A DNA stretch of 64,000 nucleotides from the IMG/VR virus record IMGVR_UViG_3300027779_000011, positions 62,001 through 126,000 of that record. One strand, given 5' to 3'. The DNA comes from a virus. The position numbers and the translations under genes are program-made. Numbering within the stretch: position 1 is the first letter of the stretch; every line of letters starts with the position of its first letter. Below the pieces are notes generated by a model. That model saw nothing but the letters and a program-made list of their open reading frames with translations. It did no database searches and was not told the DNA's origin. This document shows, in pieces, positions 63,965 through 64,000 of the stretch.

Positions 63965-64000
63965 ATGTCAATAGATAAAGCGCTTATAGATTTTTTTGAA
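63965..64000 (+). CDS. N-terminal start of a gene running off the window (partial)
   Basis: ATG with an AGGAG site some 12 bases upstream opens a frame of 12 codons (MSIDKALIDFFE) to the window edge. There is too little to identify. A candidate promoter lies just upstream. Confidence 0.5.
   Translation, partial: MSIDKALIDFFE

Overview
The window reads as part of the genome of a large, lytic-type tailed bacteriophage. It is AT-rich and very densely coded: about 60 genes, nearly all on the + strand, with small gaps, many 1-20 base overlaps and strong AGGAGG-type ribosome binding sites. No tRNA, rRNA, integrase or CRISPR array was seen. TAA, TAG and TGA are all used as stops, so the standard code applies. 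An LpxH-like phosphoesterase, an OmpA-like domain and signal-peptide-type proteins suggest a Gram-negative host; this is inference. I recognised no terminase, major capsid or portal gene here.

Layout. 1-5.2 kb: small unknown genes, then DnaK behind a near-perfect sigma70 promoter, Hsp20 and an M50 membrane protease. 5.2-7.2 kb: the only minus-strand gene, a large protein with hydrophobic blocks. 7.3-12.4 kb: metallophosphoesterase, DNA methyltransferase, a Glu-Ala-Thr repeat membrane protein, a first GroEL and unknown genes, closed by a terminator. 12.4-17.5 kb: probable virion proteins, including a zincin and an OmpA-like protein, three of which share a short helical motif. 17.5-23.6 kb: a PurA/PurZ-type adenylosuccinate synthetase, a DHH phosphoesterase, two probable helical-repeat proteins, a secreted gluzincin and an IMPDH/GMP-reductase enzyme. 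24-28.6 kb: a MoxR-ATPase/VWA pair separated by terminator hairpins, an M16 peptidase, peptide deformylase and a cupin-like protein. 28.7-30.7 kb: a small membrane protein, a second Hsp20, a KhpA-like KH protein, an HNH-like nuclease and HU. 30.7-35.8 kb: a 1,691-residue adhesin with YadA-head-like repeats. 36-44 kb: an FtsK-like motor, a primase zinc domain, SbcD, SbcC, a structural protein, an Fe-S PD-(D/E)XK nuclease and a sigma factor with an inserted zinc ribbon. 45.6-52.8 kb: a 2,385-residue protein of unknown function. 52.8-64 kb: a fatty-acid-hydroxylase-like protein, DnaE-type DNA polymerase, an SSB-like protein, RuvC, a second GroEL, RecA, the primase catalytic domain and a second sigma-like protein.

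How the genes fit together. The phage carries its own replication and recombination set (DnaE, split DnaG-type primase, SSB, RecA, SbcCD, RuvC, Fe-S nuclease). It has at least two sigma-like proteins for its own transcription programme. It also has an unusually broad protein-quality toolkit: DnaK, two Hsp20s, two divergent GroELs, MoxR/VWA, M50, M16 and zincin proteases, and peptide deformylase. No GroES, DnaJ or GrpE was seen in this window. A purine branch (GMP reductase-like plus adenylosuccinate synthetase) could turn guanine nucleotides into adenine nucleotides, which would suit an AT-rich genome.
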